A DNA stretch of 64,000 bases from Mansonella perstans (Eukaryota > Nematoda > Chromadorea > Rhabditida > Onchocercidae): positions 310,001 through 374,000 of the forward strand of contig JBAMDO010000576.1 of the NCBI GenBank assembly GCA_037074765.1, written 5' to 3'. Shown here piece by piece: positions 1 to 12,682 of this stretch. The notes below the pieces were generated by a model that was not told the origin of the DNA, searched no databases, and saw nothing but the letters and a program-made list of their open reading frames with translations. Position numbers and translations under genes: made by a program. Numbering within the stretch: position 1 is the stretch's first letter; the number at the start of each line of letters is the position of its first letter.

Positions 1-1346
1 ATTAAAATCAATGAAAATAATAGCGACTATTCCTATTGATTTTCAGTTGTGAATTCAAAAAAAAATTTAATTTTCGCATCAACTGGAAATATTTATCTTT
101 CACTGCATGGAAGAAAGATAACAGCTTCATTTAGCTTAGCTTGGATCGAATTTGTTTAAAATTCAACCCACTACCCAATCAACCTGTTACCTATTTGTTG
201 CATGCCACAAATCATGAAAGAGATTATTTTTACGGCGGGGTTGGTTTGAATTCGAGCAGGTCAAGGATATTCTTGACCGGCTGCTTCAGATAGTCAGAAA
301 TGTAGTAGATTGGTAGTAGAAGCATTACTAAGTTATTATATTCAAGAACAAGAAATTTCCTGATTATTTTTTTTAGGACTATTTTTATCAATTCTAAAAA
401 TGTTCTTGAAATCTCACTTTAGTTCTTTCTGATTTCTGATTCTTCCATTTCCATCCTTCTTATCAATTGTTGAAATTCTTCAACCATTTCTTCGATATTT
501 TATACGATAATATAAAATCATTTTCTAACATTACTATTCTTTTTAAGTATTATTGTAAAATAGTCATTTTCCTTTATGCAAATTAGTAAAATGCATTGAA
601 ATTTGATGTTGTGTGATTATTAGTAATATATTGCCATACTACAGAGCGGTGACGTTAATAAAAGTTTGTAAATCTCGAAAGGATTGTTGCTGGTAGCATC
701 AGATGGAATGAAACGAATGCTGAGCGAAAACGTAGAAGTTTCCGAAATGAATCAAAAAGTACATTAAGCATGAGTTAACTTTAGAAATAAATTTGCTGTA
801 ATGTTAAGAATTAAGGCATTGAAGATGAAAATATAACATAAGATGAAGAGGGGAAACTAAAAGATGATAGAATGAGCAAAATAGTATTATAGTTGAGATC
901 TGGGAAATTGCTAGGAACTTTTTTTTTTTCTTTATAATTCATATTTGTTTTTTAAATATGTAATTTTATATGGGAAATATTGTAAAAGATTTATTTAAGG
1001 AATGTTGTTACAAATAGTCTAAAAAGATTGTAACTATGTGGTATGCTTCCTTTTTAAAATGTACCAAATGATGTGAGATTCGTGATTCTATTTGCAAATG
1101 ATTGATATAAATGGACAAACTAAACAAGAAGCTAGGGCTTGAATTTATATATAATTGAAATTATATGTGGCTAATATCTAAATAAATTTAAAAAATAAAT
1201 TTGAACCTTATTGTGACCGGCAAAGGAATATTATTACAAGCATTAAAATAACCATAAATGTTAAGATTATGTTCTTCATTTTCATCATGTTGCAGTAGTT
1301 ATTTGATTCATTTCAAATTAGTTAGTACCGAAAAATATTACAGAAT
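1..1346. other. Upstream AT-rich DNA, no gene recognised
   Basis: I see no coding exon here on either strand. The only functional signal is the end of the stretch: a TTACAG acceptor at 1338-1343, three bases before the first ATG of the SAPS gene. It could be a trans-splice site or the end of a 5' UTR intron. Confidence 0.5.
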
Positions 1347-4300
1347 ATGTTTTGGTCGAGTGATCTGGCTGCTTCTATGAATAAACTAGATGAATTGCTG
1401 AAGAATGATACCGCAACACTAGCAGATTTATTGGAAGATGATTATACGATACAGGAAATTCGTAATCGCAATCATCAGCTCATTAAATTGTATGTTTAAA
1501 TTGACATTTTGGATTCTGCAATCACTACTTGTATTGTCTAGCGATAGAATTCCTGATCATTTGACATCGCATATTTTGGTGGATGAGTTCATGATATAAT
1601 CCTCAAATTTAGCAGTTTAATATATTCGAGGCATTGCCAGGAACATTTAAAAGCAATTTAGGAATGTCTGCGGAGCCTTTGTTATTCATAATTGTGTCGT
1701 AGCTTGATGATACATTTTAAGAACCATATTCGCCTTCACAATAGTGGTTAGGTATTATAATATTAGGTATTATATGTTCTGTCATGTCTCATCAGAGTAC
1801 TAGTGACACTATGCACAGCAAAGTTTAAGAAAAGCTTTCAATTTTTATGAATTTTGCGGCTCAGTCTCTTTATTTATAGCTTAACAAGGCAGGAAATAAT
1901 GGCACAAATGATCAAAGGTGCATTAGAACCAGAAATCGATGAAACATTACCACTCAAAGAACAATACAAGTACTTTTTTGGTTCTTTCTTTTTGTTCTTA
2001 TCCTCTCTTGCTAAATTTTTGAAAACATACTGGGTAATAGGAGATGTATTTATTAAAGAATTTGAGGAGAGAAGAGAATGAGTTACTCGATCATTTAAGA
2101 GTTCGAATGTTAATCTAAAGTTGTGAATTGTACTTGCAGAAAAGCTCATTTGTGTGCAGAAATCTTGTCGATAAATAATGAAGAACTTAGTAGGGCAGTT
2201 ATTAATAATGAAGAAGCATGTAGTTTGCTTTTCGAATTTTTGGATAGCAGAAAGTTAAATCATGTTATTGTCAATTTTTATATGAAAATATTCTCACAAA
2301 TTATTGGTAGATTTCCTGATCAGGTATGTATTTACTTTTTCCTCTTCCTGTTTTCCAAATATCAATTAATTACGGTATTACGCAAGCTGTCCTTCGGTAA
2401 TTCAAGTTAATCGGAATTCCTTTAGTGTTAATTATGTCTTAATCCTTTAGTCTTTTTATATTTTCATAGTAAGGATCAGATAATGTGAACCGTGGGAGAC
2501 TCAGCGAACGGTGGACCGTATATCTTGAAATCCCTGAAAAAGTCTGCACCCAATGAATCTGAAAATCTGCACCCCTGTTTGCAAACGGACTTTGCTTGTT
2601 AGTTATTAAGATATGATTCTCTACTTTTTGAGTTGTAAGCCTTAGGGGATATAATCAACCTATATAATCAATATATAATCAACATATGACCAACCAAAAT
2701 ATTTTGTTTTTACTTATTTTCACATATTATATTAACTTATGCATTTTAACGAGAAAACGGTGCCAGATAAAGATTTGTAAGCGAGTTTTAGGTATTTCCT
2801 CGTATGAGGGAAAGTCAGTTTTTAATTCATTGTATGAGGAATATGAAGCATTCGGCTGTTATGGAACTGTTGTACCGCATTGTTAGTGGTCTACCAGATG
2901 TTGAACAGCAAGATTGCATCAAACAGGTGTCGGTGAATCGATCATTTTTTGGTTTTATCTGTTATTTTGCTGGCTTCTCTATATCCATAGAATTACTTTG
3001 ATATCAATAAGATATTGAATGTTAGAGAAAGTCAATATATTTTAGTGGTGTTCGGAAAATCGAATGGTGGAAAGTCTTTGTGATCTTTTTGTTCCAGAAC
3101 AACCACCTGTCGTATGTTTTATTGTTGTGTTTGGGTTAGAATTATATGGAAAGACATATTTGAGCTAAATCGTAAATGGGGAAAAAATTTTTCCATAACT
3201 GTGACATTCGTTAGTCGGCTGTCGTTTCTCGGATTGATGTATTTGAAACTAATCATTAAGAATTACTTTTTTTCACAGTTTTTCTCATGTGTTTTATTCA
3301 CAAAGCTCTGATTACTATTTTAGGTTCACGATAACGTTGGTTATTTGTGGAGTGAATTGGTACGTACATTACGTGATAAGCAATACGCCGCAGAATGCAA
3401 GCGGACTGATTCTTTGTTGGAGAGTTTGCAGTCGGAGAGGAATGTGCGGCAGTTAATGAGACGTATGTTACCTGATAGTGTAGAGCAGCGTCGTGATTCT
3501 GTTATTGTCAATGCTGCCGCTATTTTGATAACCCTTTTGGAGACTAATTTTATTCCTAACTGGTTTGCGCTTTTTCTTTGAGTACATTGAAATGTTGAAA
3601 TAGAAGATATTTTTTGTAAATTTGGTTCATTATAAACAGCATTGAAAATGCTTCCTTGCTTTAGTTCGTTCCTGTTGAGTTTTTAATGTATATAGAGAAG
3701 TCCTGCAGAGAAACAACAATCTTGCCGTAGTTGAAATGGAGAAATTTACAGCTAAATATTTTTTTAAGAACTCCATAGCTAGTTTTCTTAAAAGAGCCAT
3801 TGTGTTCTATATTTTTTCGGGAAAATATATTTCGGTTGGTAATTTTCAGTCCCAGTCATCGGTTAGGGATGGAAGATCGTGGTATTCAAACGCAATGGAG
3901 CGGTGGTGTGCCAGCCGTGGAAAATGAATTAAATGGTACTACTGTTTGGCAGCCTGATGCAGGTCATATAGTTGAGACAGTCATTGCTGCCTCCGCCGAT
4001 CGGATTGTCAGTGCAATAATTGATTCTCTCAAGGTATTGCATCGATGAACATTCATGAAACATACCATTGAGAGACTTTTTTTGGATTTTTTATGTTTAC
4101 TTCAGAGAGATTTTTTATTATTTATGTTTTGTATTATTGTTCTTCACCATTTTTGCTGCTGTTCACTAAAGCAGAAAACTAGTGAAATGAAAAATGCTAT
4201 TTACTTTAAAATGTTGGGGAGCTTTTGCGAACTGAGTTTCTCATATTGATCTTGCATTAATCTCATGTTTATATGTATCCAAAATTATAGTAACATTGTC

Positions 4301-7300
4301 TACTTTCCTCACTGTTTCGTGTGAGAAAAGTCTTATTAAACATTTATTGGGAAGTAAATTTACAGAAAGGAGATGGTAATATAAAAAAGTGCAGCGATGC
4401 GTGGTGTCCACTGATGCGATTGCTAGTTCTAGTATTGGATACAAATCATATGGCGACACATCAAACTGTTTTGGCAGCATTTTCTTCTTTCGCAATGAGC
4501 CCATTCAAACTTTTCCTCACTTATGTCAACACTTGTCCTCAACTTACACTCTTTCAAAACCTTTTATATCGAGCCATTGCATATATTCTTCATACACTTT
4601 CGTCTTCTCCCTCACCGCTCATAAAGTATTTAATTAAGGTAAGCTCGAGAAGTTATTATATTTTTTTTGTGCACGATAAGCATTTGTTATACGTAATATA
4701 ACTATGTTTTTAATTAGATGTTCTATGTTAAACATTTGCTGTTTTGAGCAATTAATTAGTTTTACTGTTAGGTTTCATTTTCAACTTTACATTTTTTAGT
4801 GCACAATTCAAAGTAATAGAAAAGTATAGAATGAAAAAAGAAATCATTTTTCATTTATAGTGGATGGCCTTAGTTGCGGTATTGCGGTATTGATATGAAC
4901 TTTGTAGTTAAATTTGAAAAGGAAAATGAATAATGAATTAGATTATAATGAAATCGCTCCATCACTCTTGCAGATTTTTTTGGAATCTTTTTTAAATTAA
5001 AAAACTAATTTTTAGGATGTAGATATATTAAGGCATATACTGGCAGGTTGTGAAACATCACAAGCCGACTTTCTTGACAGATCTTCAAAAAAAATGCTGC
5101 GTAGCTTTTATATGAATCTTGCATCATTAATTAAATGCGCGTCCGAATCTTCATGCAATGCTGAATGCATCAGTCAGTTCATTCAAGGTTATAATTCAGT
5201 TTCTTGAATGCGTTATCATATTCTGACAGTAGCTGTTTCCTTTGCTTTTCTTTAGCACGCGGAGGGGTACCACTAGTAATAAACACAGATACAAAGCTGA
5301 TGAACGACACAGCTGATGATGTCGCTATATTTGTAGTATCTGATCAAGCTGCTTGTTGGGAAGCTTTCACAAAGGAGATAAAAGAATACGAAGAGAGAAA
5401 TCGTGGTGATGACACAGGTATCACTCCTCCACCTGCTAGTAATGTGGTTGACACGGCAAAGATTGATGCATGTGATGTTCCTGAACCTATGGTCAGCAGT
5501 GCGGCAGAGGTATTCTCATTTCGTCCATTTTTCTTGCTTATTCTAAAGAATTTTAATTTTTTTGAACAAATCATTTTCCGACCTGTATCAAAATTGGGTT
5601 GTATATTTAAACTTATTTCCAAATTGCAGTTAATGGATGAGTATGAACGGTATTTAATACCCCGGTCATTAACAGAGGATGTCGCGATAACATTCCCACG
5701 CTCTTCTCAAGACACGGAGTATATGAATTTATTTTTATGAATTTATCAGTAGCAGTATATGTTTTAGCAAAAAATATTAGAATTCTGAAGTTTTGTCGTA
5801 ATGCTTCGTTAAAGTAATAATATTGTTGATGCAGGAAAAAATAATGTCATTACATATCGCAGTTCGATAAGTATAGTAAATTTCCGGACTGTGACATAAA
5901 TCCAGCGCATGAATTTTTTTACAATCTCATAAGTCTTTGCTTCAAAGTGATTGGTAATTATGTTTCTTTTTCATGAAAAGAAATTTTTAAATCGAAAACT
6001 TTTTTTAAATATTTCACTTTTTTGTGAAGAAACAAGTAAATTTATATCAATTTTAGTTACGAGATCACTGACATCACGTCGGATTACGATATTGCAAAAG
6101 ATTTTGCTAGCATTGTGAGTTCGTTCTTTTATGTTTAATTTTGTAAAATTTCTGATTTGAATTTATGCTTATGTTGTTTAGGGAAATGAAGATATGTTTG
6201 ATGCAATGTGTGTATTGAGAATCGACACAAGTATTACAAGAAAGGATTCAGGAGATGGATGGCCAAGAAGTGAGAGCAAGTCCAAGGTTCTTAACGATTC
6301 ACTGAAATTCTAAGTGAAAAAAGATAAAATGGAATAGATTTTCCAAGACACAGAATCGTTGTGCTTGTGTAGTAATTAATTTTGTATAGGAAGAAAGCAG
6401 CGGGGCAACTAGTGATGGTAGCAACGACTCAGGATCTAAGTTTCCTGAGTTATGGAACGGTGCAACTTCTGTGCTGAATTATAGTGAAGTTGGTCCCAGC
6501 GATATTCTTGAGGAAAATGAAAAAGATACACCCAAAGCGAATTTAATAAAAGAAGAGAAGAAAATATCGAAATGTGTAATAGGTAACTTTTGTTCGTTTG
6601 ACGTTAGAGTGCATTATCTTAGAAAAAGTTTTGGTTTAAGGAGAATCATCATTCATTTAAAAGTGGTGTGGTATTTCAGAAGATAATTGGCCGCTGTCTT
6701 CTTCGGCGTCCTCAATGGATCTCGGTAATTGGGCTGATTTCACATCTATGAAGCCTGAAGACTGGCCTCCATCACAGTTTAAGTCTGAAGATGACGCGTG
6801 GAATGAAACTGGTGAAGACATATTTCTCAGTCCTGCAGCAGCGGTAGTTAGTGGTGGTATTGCGTCTGTCATTATGGCAGGAAACATGAAGTAAGATTTA
6901 ATTTTCAGACATTGAATAATTAACTGTTGCAGGTTGTTGATTTTTTCTTTTATTTTCTGCATCAGCCATTTAAATCATTCTGAACGAGTAAAAAATGAAT
7001 ACTTTATTAATCTCATCTTTTATATAGGACTACGAATCCTGCATAAAATTTTACATGTAAAATCCAGATCAGTGTTTTGGTTGACACTATGTTTTACAAG
7101 CTTAACAAAATCGGGGCGGAATAACTTTTTTTCTTTCTTATAAATCTCTTGAAAGTTGACCTCATTTTTCACTGACTAATGAGGATTCACTGGTGAGAGA
7201 ATGAGTGGAAAGCTGGGATAACTCGACTATATTTCCGATTGAATTCCTGCTGGCTGCACATGCGTCTTTTTGAAGTATTTCTTTCTAAGTTCTAAATTTA

Positions 7301-7342
7301 ATCATTTTCAGGGAATCCAGTCCTAAGAACTCGGGATGTTAA
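1347..7342 (+). CDS. saps-1: SAPS-domain protein, PP6-type phosphatase regulatory subunit
   Basis: Probable orthologue of PPP6R1-3 and yeast SAP proteins, cytoplasmic scaffolds that bind the PP6/Sit4 catalytic subunit. I assembled 16 exons: 1347-1489, 1880-1969, 2140-2323, 2792-2926, 3046-3111, 3324-3562, 3850-4033, 4366-4638, 5016-5187, 5256-5509, 5630-5718, 6057-6114, 6182-6286, 6390-6582, 6680-6890 and 7312-7342. All junctions keep phase and give about 808 residues. The N-terminus (MFWSSDLAASMNKLDELL) matches the family start MFWKFDLHSSSHIDTLL. The helical SAPS repeat region continues through the motif ILITLLETN. After it comes an acidic, Ser/Trp-rich tail containing GNEDMFDAMC, like the vertebrate segment GNIALFEACC. 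The start follows a splice acceptor directly. Exon 7 (3850) is the least certain boundary. The protein ends in NSGC before TAA. Confidence 0.87.
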
Positions 7343-8704
7343 AAAAGTGCATCACATCAATTTGAGTTGTTAAGAAAAGAATTGCTATTACTAGTTTCGT
7401 CTGATTAGTGAATGTTTAAATTGCATTATATTATAAGGATCTTGTCTGATGGAATATTTAGAAAATATGCCCTTTGTTACTGTATTCGTTTGATTCTTTG
7501 ATTCATTTCATAATATTTTCTAATATTTTCAGTCTTCCTTTGTGAAATGTTCCCTAGGTAGTAATTTTCAGATACACTGAATTTTAAAGTTGCAAATGAT
7601 AGCGACTTCGATTTATGTCACACTGATTTTGGGAAAATTGAATGTTCAAGTTTTTTTTATAATGAGAATTTATAGGAATAATCTTATGAAAAGATTTTTG
7701 TGTTTTTTTTATTACAAGGGGGATAATAAACTGCAGTGAATGACAGTGATGATCAAATGAATTTTCGAGATAAACTGCATTATAATACTAAATACAATTT
7801 TGTAGGTTTATAAATACAATCCACGTCCATTGTATTTTGCCCTTTTAGCTTTATAGTCTTTGTGATTCATTCGAAAAATTTAGGAGACAGTGAAAATTTA
7901 GGAAAGTTTTAGAAAAATAGAATTTGTTGTTATTGTGCTTTGGTGTTTGTGTGTATAAACATTGACACTTATTTATCGTTTTTCAATGATGAAGCAATTT
8001 CATATATTAGTAGTTTGAAATTGATGAGCAATAAGCTTGCATAACACAAGTGGCTCTATATGCATAAATGCACATTACGCATTTTTTATTCATATATAAG
8101 TGAAATATTAAAATAATTGCTTCTTGCCGAGAATCTCGTAATTACAATGGTGTAATACGATTACCTATCTTTTTATTTTGTGGAGCTGATTGTTAAAAAT
8201 TTATCATTTTAATTGTTTTTTGAACTGCTCCATATTTAAAATATGGGAGGAGAACTAATAGGTTGCTACTCTTTATCTGTTATTTTCTGTTATCTATTTT
8301 GTTAACTTTGGTATTGTTGCATGCTAAATTTAAATTTGTAAATTCACATGAAGACAACTGTGGCATTCATCATTGTGAATTTTGAAGTTTCAGATAATAT
8401 TAAATTAGATAGCTATGATAGATGATGATGGTGAGATTTTAGGTTTCAGTGGCCCTTGATGAGGAATTCTCCATTGACAAATCAGCAAAAGTATAAATTT
8501 TGGGTAGAGATCATGAAAAAAAATGGAGGAATCAGAAGCACAAGCTAATTTTTATAAGCAAAAATTGGCGAAAGAATAAAAATCAAGTTCACGGGCCTAA
8601 TTAGAATTGATAAGATGTAGCATATAGTCGCTAGGAAATTCAGCAGAATTGTTTCTCTGTCGGTGTTAATTTTTATTAATACTTTTAGAAAGAAATAAGC
8701 GAGA
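7343..8704. other. Intergenic spacer between saps-1 and the Rag GTPase gene
   Basis: AT-rich DNA with homopolymer T runs and no coding-like exon that I can support. It should hold the 3' UTR of the SAPS gene and the promoter of the GTPase gene. No clear acceptor lies right before the next ATG at 8705, although TTTTAG occurs at about 8684-8689. Confidence 0.5.
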
Positions 8705-11618
8705 ATGTCAAAGCGAAAAGTATTACTGATGGGAAAAAGTGGTTCTGGGAAAACTTCAATGCGTTCGATTATATTTGCAAATTATATTGCTCGTGACACG
8801 AATCGTCTTGGACCAACAATGGAGGTAGAACATGCTCATGTTCGGTTAGTTATTTCTTTTTCTTAAAGTTGTAAAAAAAAAAATTAAATTTGTATATATC
8901 ATTGCGAATATGTTTGTTCAGCTATTGAAGATTAAGTTTTTATCAACAATTTATTTCGCTTATAAACAATCATTTATAGCTGTATTTGTTGTTGTCATAA
9001 CTGGAATCAGTAAACTTGATTAAACGGCATACATGCTTCTTTTACAATTTTTAATTGTATCCATAACCTTGAGGAATGAGCGAAACAAAGAGTACTTTAA
9101 GTTTAACTATGCTTGTATATTTTTGCCTCTAAATATATTTCACGATATTGCCAATTGCAGGTTTCTGGGTAATCTAGTGTTGCATCTTTGGGATTGCGGT
9201 GGTCAGGAAGCGTTTATGGAAAATTACTTGGCTTCACAGAAAGATCAAATCTTCAAAAATGTCCAGGTATCTAATTTTTTTCATTATTCACTATTGCATA
9301 TTCAAATTAAGATTTATCTTAAATTAATAAAATTATTTTAGCAATGACGACTCAAATTAGGTTTGTTACTTCTGTATTTAAGCTATTAATATTACAACTT
9401 TGCTTTATGTTCTTTGCTATCTTTTATTTTTTTCTTTGTATAGGTTCTAATATATGTATTCGACGTAGAAAGTCGTGAACTGGAAAAGGATTATCGATAT
9501 TATCAGTCATGCCTAGAAGCACTAATTCAAAACTCACCAAATGCTAAAGTATTTTGCTTAATACACAAAATGGACTTGGTTTCTGAAGAGCACAGGGATC
9601 AGGTTGGCAACTGTTTGTTGATTCATGAAATGAATTTAAGGTACCGAATTTTAGCAAGATTTGAAGTGTTTTAGAAGACAATGTCTTTTAATAATTTTAC
9701 ATTTTGTGGCTTTTCTGAGAGCTTTTTACTGAGAAACAATCGTGTCAACTTATTACGGAGTTGGTGCACGTATCTAATAAAAGTAACATTTTTGTTAATT
9801 GGAGGCAAGCAGTTCAAAAAGCTTGACACAGTTATATTGCATACAAGCTTACATTTCTTTAAGCATTTGATTGCGAATGTTCATGAACTTTTTTTGTTTC
9901 TTCATTTAATTGCTTATTTCATACAATAGGGATGAATGATTTTACATAATTTGCTATTTTAGATATTCGCAGAGAAAGAACGAGATATAATGTGTAGGTC
10001 GAAACTTGCTGCTGAAAAGTTTGGTCATGATAACGTTGTAAGGCAGTGTTACCGATCATCGATTTGGGACGAAACACTTTACAAGGTACACGAGCTTTTT
10101 TCTACATAGAGGTTTTGTAACTTTCAAATTTGTGACCTTTCCAATTTAGGCTTGGTCGGCGATCGTTTGTCACTTAGTACCAAATGTTGCATCAATGGAA
10201 GCTAGATTAAAACAATTTGCTGTAATCATGGACGCTGACGAAGTTGGTTCTGTAATTTTCTTTGCGTTCTGCAATATTTTATTCAAGAAAGGAAGATTGT
10301 TAGAGCTCTTATATGACGATATAAAATAATGTATCGGTATAAAGTTAAGATTCCATTCATGTTAATGGAATCGAATTTTTTAAGTGTTTGCTTTTAATTA
10401 AATAATCCTAATTCTGGAAAATTTGATGTCTTCAAAGCTCAGGTATTTCTGTAAATTATGGAATATTTATCGAATATTTTTCGCATTTTACAGGTATTGT
10501 TATTCGAAAAGGCAACTTTTCTTGTTATAGCACAGGCACAAATAGTCCAACATGATGATATTCACCGTTTCGAAAAAGTTTCAAACATCATCAAACAATT
10601 CAAACTGTCATGCAGGTACTGTGTTTTATTTACCATTATTTTGAAAAAAGTTGAATGTGAGATGAGAGCGTTAACTAAAACCGACTTGCTCATAAAGTTT
10701 TTATTGAGACTGCTGATTGTCTTATATCTAAGTTGTTCCTTTTTATCTGCTTCTTCGATAGTTATTTTTACCTGGTTCAACCAACCTTTTAAAGTGTAGA
10801 TACTACTTTAAAGTAGTGAATTCCATTTTGATTTCTCTTTGTTCAAGTTTATTTGCAACTTTAAGGAATCATTAACTTAGTGTGCATAGCCTAGTCTTCT
10901 TTCTATTTCTCTTATTTGCGAATCCGAATGATGATAGACTTTTCTTAACATAAAAATTCGAATATAAAAGAATTTATCCGACTGCAAAGTGATGATTGTG
11001 TTATCTCTCACTTTTAAAGAAGTTTAGTTTTTGGAAAGTTTCGAGGAATTTACAAATTTTTTGTTTTAGCAAGCTGGGTTCTCAATTTGAATGTATGTGT
11101 GTGCGGAATAGTAAATTTGCCGCATTTATTGATAGCTTTACCTGCAATACATTCATTATGGTGGTGCTGTCGGATGCTACTGTCTGTAAGTTACTTCTTT
11201 CAATTTAAAAGTACTAAATTTTCCAGATGAATAAAAGCAAATTATCGAAGCTTTTCAATAAGCATTGCTTCCTTCAAACGTAATGAAAGCGAGATGTAGC
11301 ACTTTGTATCACTTAGTTGTTGTTTAGAGCCTGGGAGTTTAAGATTGTATGATTCACTGAATGGCTTTAAAAAATGAGACTAGCATGTTAGTTTTTTCGT
11401 TAAAATTGTGGCAATTGATTATTTTTTTCAGGATTGTATTTGATATAAAAATGCTTTTTTAACGATCTTTTTGTCAATTGCCATGAATTATTCTGAATTT
11501 TTAAAACTCTTGAAAAGATTTCCTTTTTAAAAAATTTAAAGATTTTTTAGCATCGGCTGCAACGTTAATGAATATAAGAAATGCTCGAAAGCATTTTGAA
11601 AAACTAGAAGCTCGGTAG
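8705..11618 (+). CDS. raga-1: Rag GTPase A/B orthologue
   Basis: Small GTPase of the Rag/Gtr family. On the lysosome it pairs with a RagC/D partner and recruits TORC1 when amino acids are plentiful. Eight exons keep phase: 8705-8844, 9161-9266, 9444-9602, 9963-10085, 10150-10242, 10494-10615, 11070-11185 and 11551-11618. They give 308 residues, against about 313 in human RagA. Visible motifs are the P-loop GKSGSGKTS (residues 10-18), the switch I region GPTMEVEH, the switch II signature [10 protein letters not shown] and the guanine-specificity motif HKMDL. The C-terminal roadblock-like half includes [16 protein letters not shown] and ends in [12 protein letters not shown]. All are very close to RagA rather than RagC. 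The next gene in the same direction is samp-1. Confidence 0.95.
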
Positions 11619-12682
11619 CAGTCAGTGTTCTCCGCATTGCTCACTGCCACATTTTACTCTTGTCTATTTTTCACTCCAAATTCTAGCGTCGCAACGGATT
11701 GAATCGACTTATGGCATCTCACTTACATTGCATTTTATCGCTATCTTCTATAACTGATAATTGTTTTTTTGAATTTTCCATGTCATATGTACCAGCTGTA
11801 ACATTGTATTATTCTCATTTCCTATGAATTATAACTACGATTTATTCAGATCATTTGAAATATAGTCGTAGTAGCCTGTTTATCCATGCATTTCCTTAAA
11901 GTTTTGCTTTTGTCATAAGTTTTTCACCAAAAGATCTCCTATTTTCCCTGGTATTCCATATTTTTAATTATTTCTTTTAATCTTTCTCATTACCCATTCA
12001 TCAAAATAAGTTGTCATTTTTTTGCTGCTAATACAAGCGAACAGCAGTTTGAAAATATTTTAAACTGTTCTTCCAGAACTAAGGAACTCATTTAATGTGT
12101 AGCGGTATTTACAACTTTTATCTTCACTTCCTGACTTTGGATTTAAATGAAAATCCAAATAAATTTTAAAAAATTTACAGCTGTTCGGAAACGACTATTA
12201 ATTTTAATTTTTTCATTGTGTTTTGTATCCGAAATAAAATTAATAAAGTTAGACTATTGTACTATAAGTTTTCCTCGAAGATTTCTTCTGTTTCTACGCA
12301 ACTTATATTTTCCATGTTTTTGGTGCAGGAATTCCTATTATTCAGTCAATTTCTCTGGATAAGGATTAGTTTCTTGGCCATTATATGTAATCATAGATGC
12401 AAATATTTTTCCAATAAATTATTGTTTATATTTCCAACAAAATTTGCGTGGTTATTACCTGTTCAAATCAGTAAATATACTTTATGAGATTTCAAAAAGT
12501 TCTAGCACCTATAACTTTAGTCCTACAACTTTTCGAAAGAAGGAAATGTATATGTCATGATTTATACAAAATACATCATGATATAAATTTAAATTTCAGT
12601 TCAAAATTCATGAAATTGTTTGCAAATCTATTCAAGCAATATAAGATATTGCGGTTCTTATTGATCGTTTAGATTTTTAGGG
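11619..12682. other. Spacer between raga-1 and samp-1
   Basis: About 1.06 kb of AT-rich DNA without a supportable exon. It ends in a TTTTTAG acceptor at 12674-12680, three bases before the double ATG of samp-1. This fits spliced-leader addition or a 5' UTR intron. The gap is longer than typical nematode operon spacing, so an operon is possible but not shown. Confidence 0.45.

Noticed and set aside
2480..2600. GC-richer patch with AGTCTGCACCC/AATCTGCACCC in a SAPS intron as a mobile element
   Set aside because: Only one short internal similarity; no terminal repeats, tail or target duplication visible.
5870..5961. Open frame QFDKYSKFPDCDINPAH as an extra SAPS exon
   Set aside because: Its acceptor does not phase with the previous exon, while 5718 joins 6057 directly in phase and restores a family-like tail.
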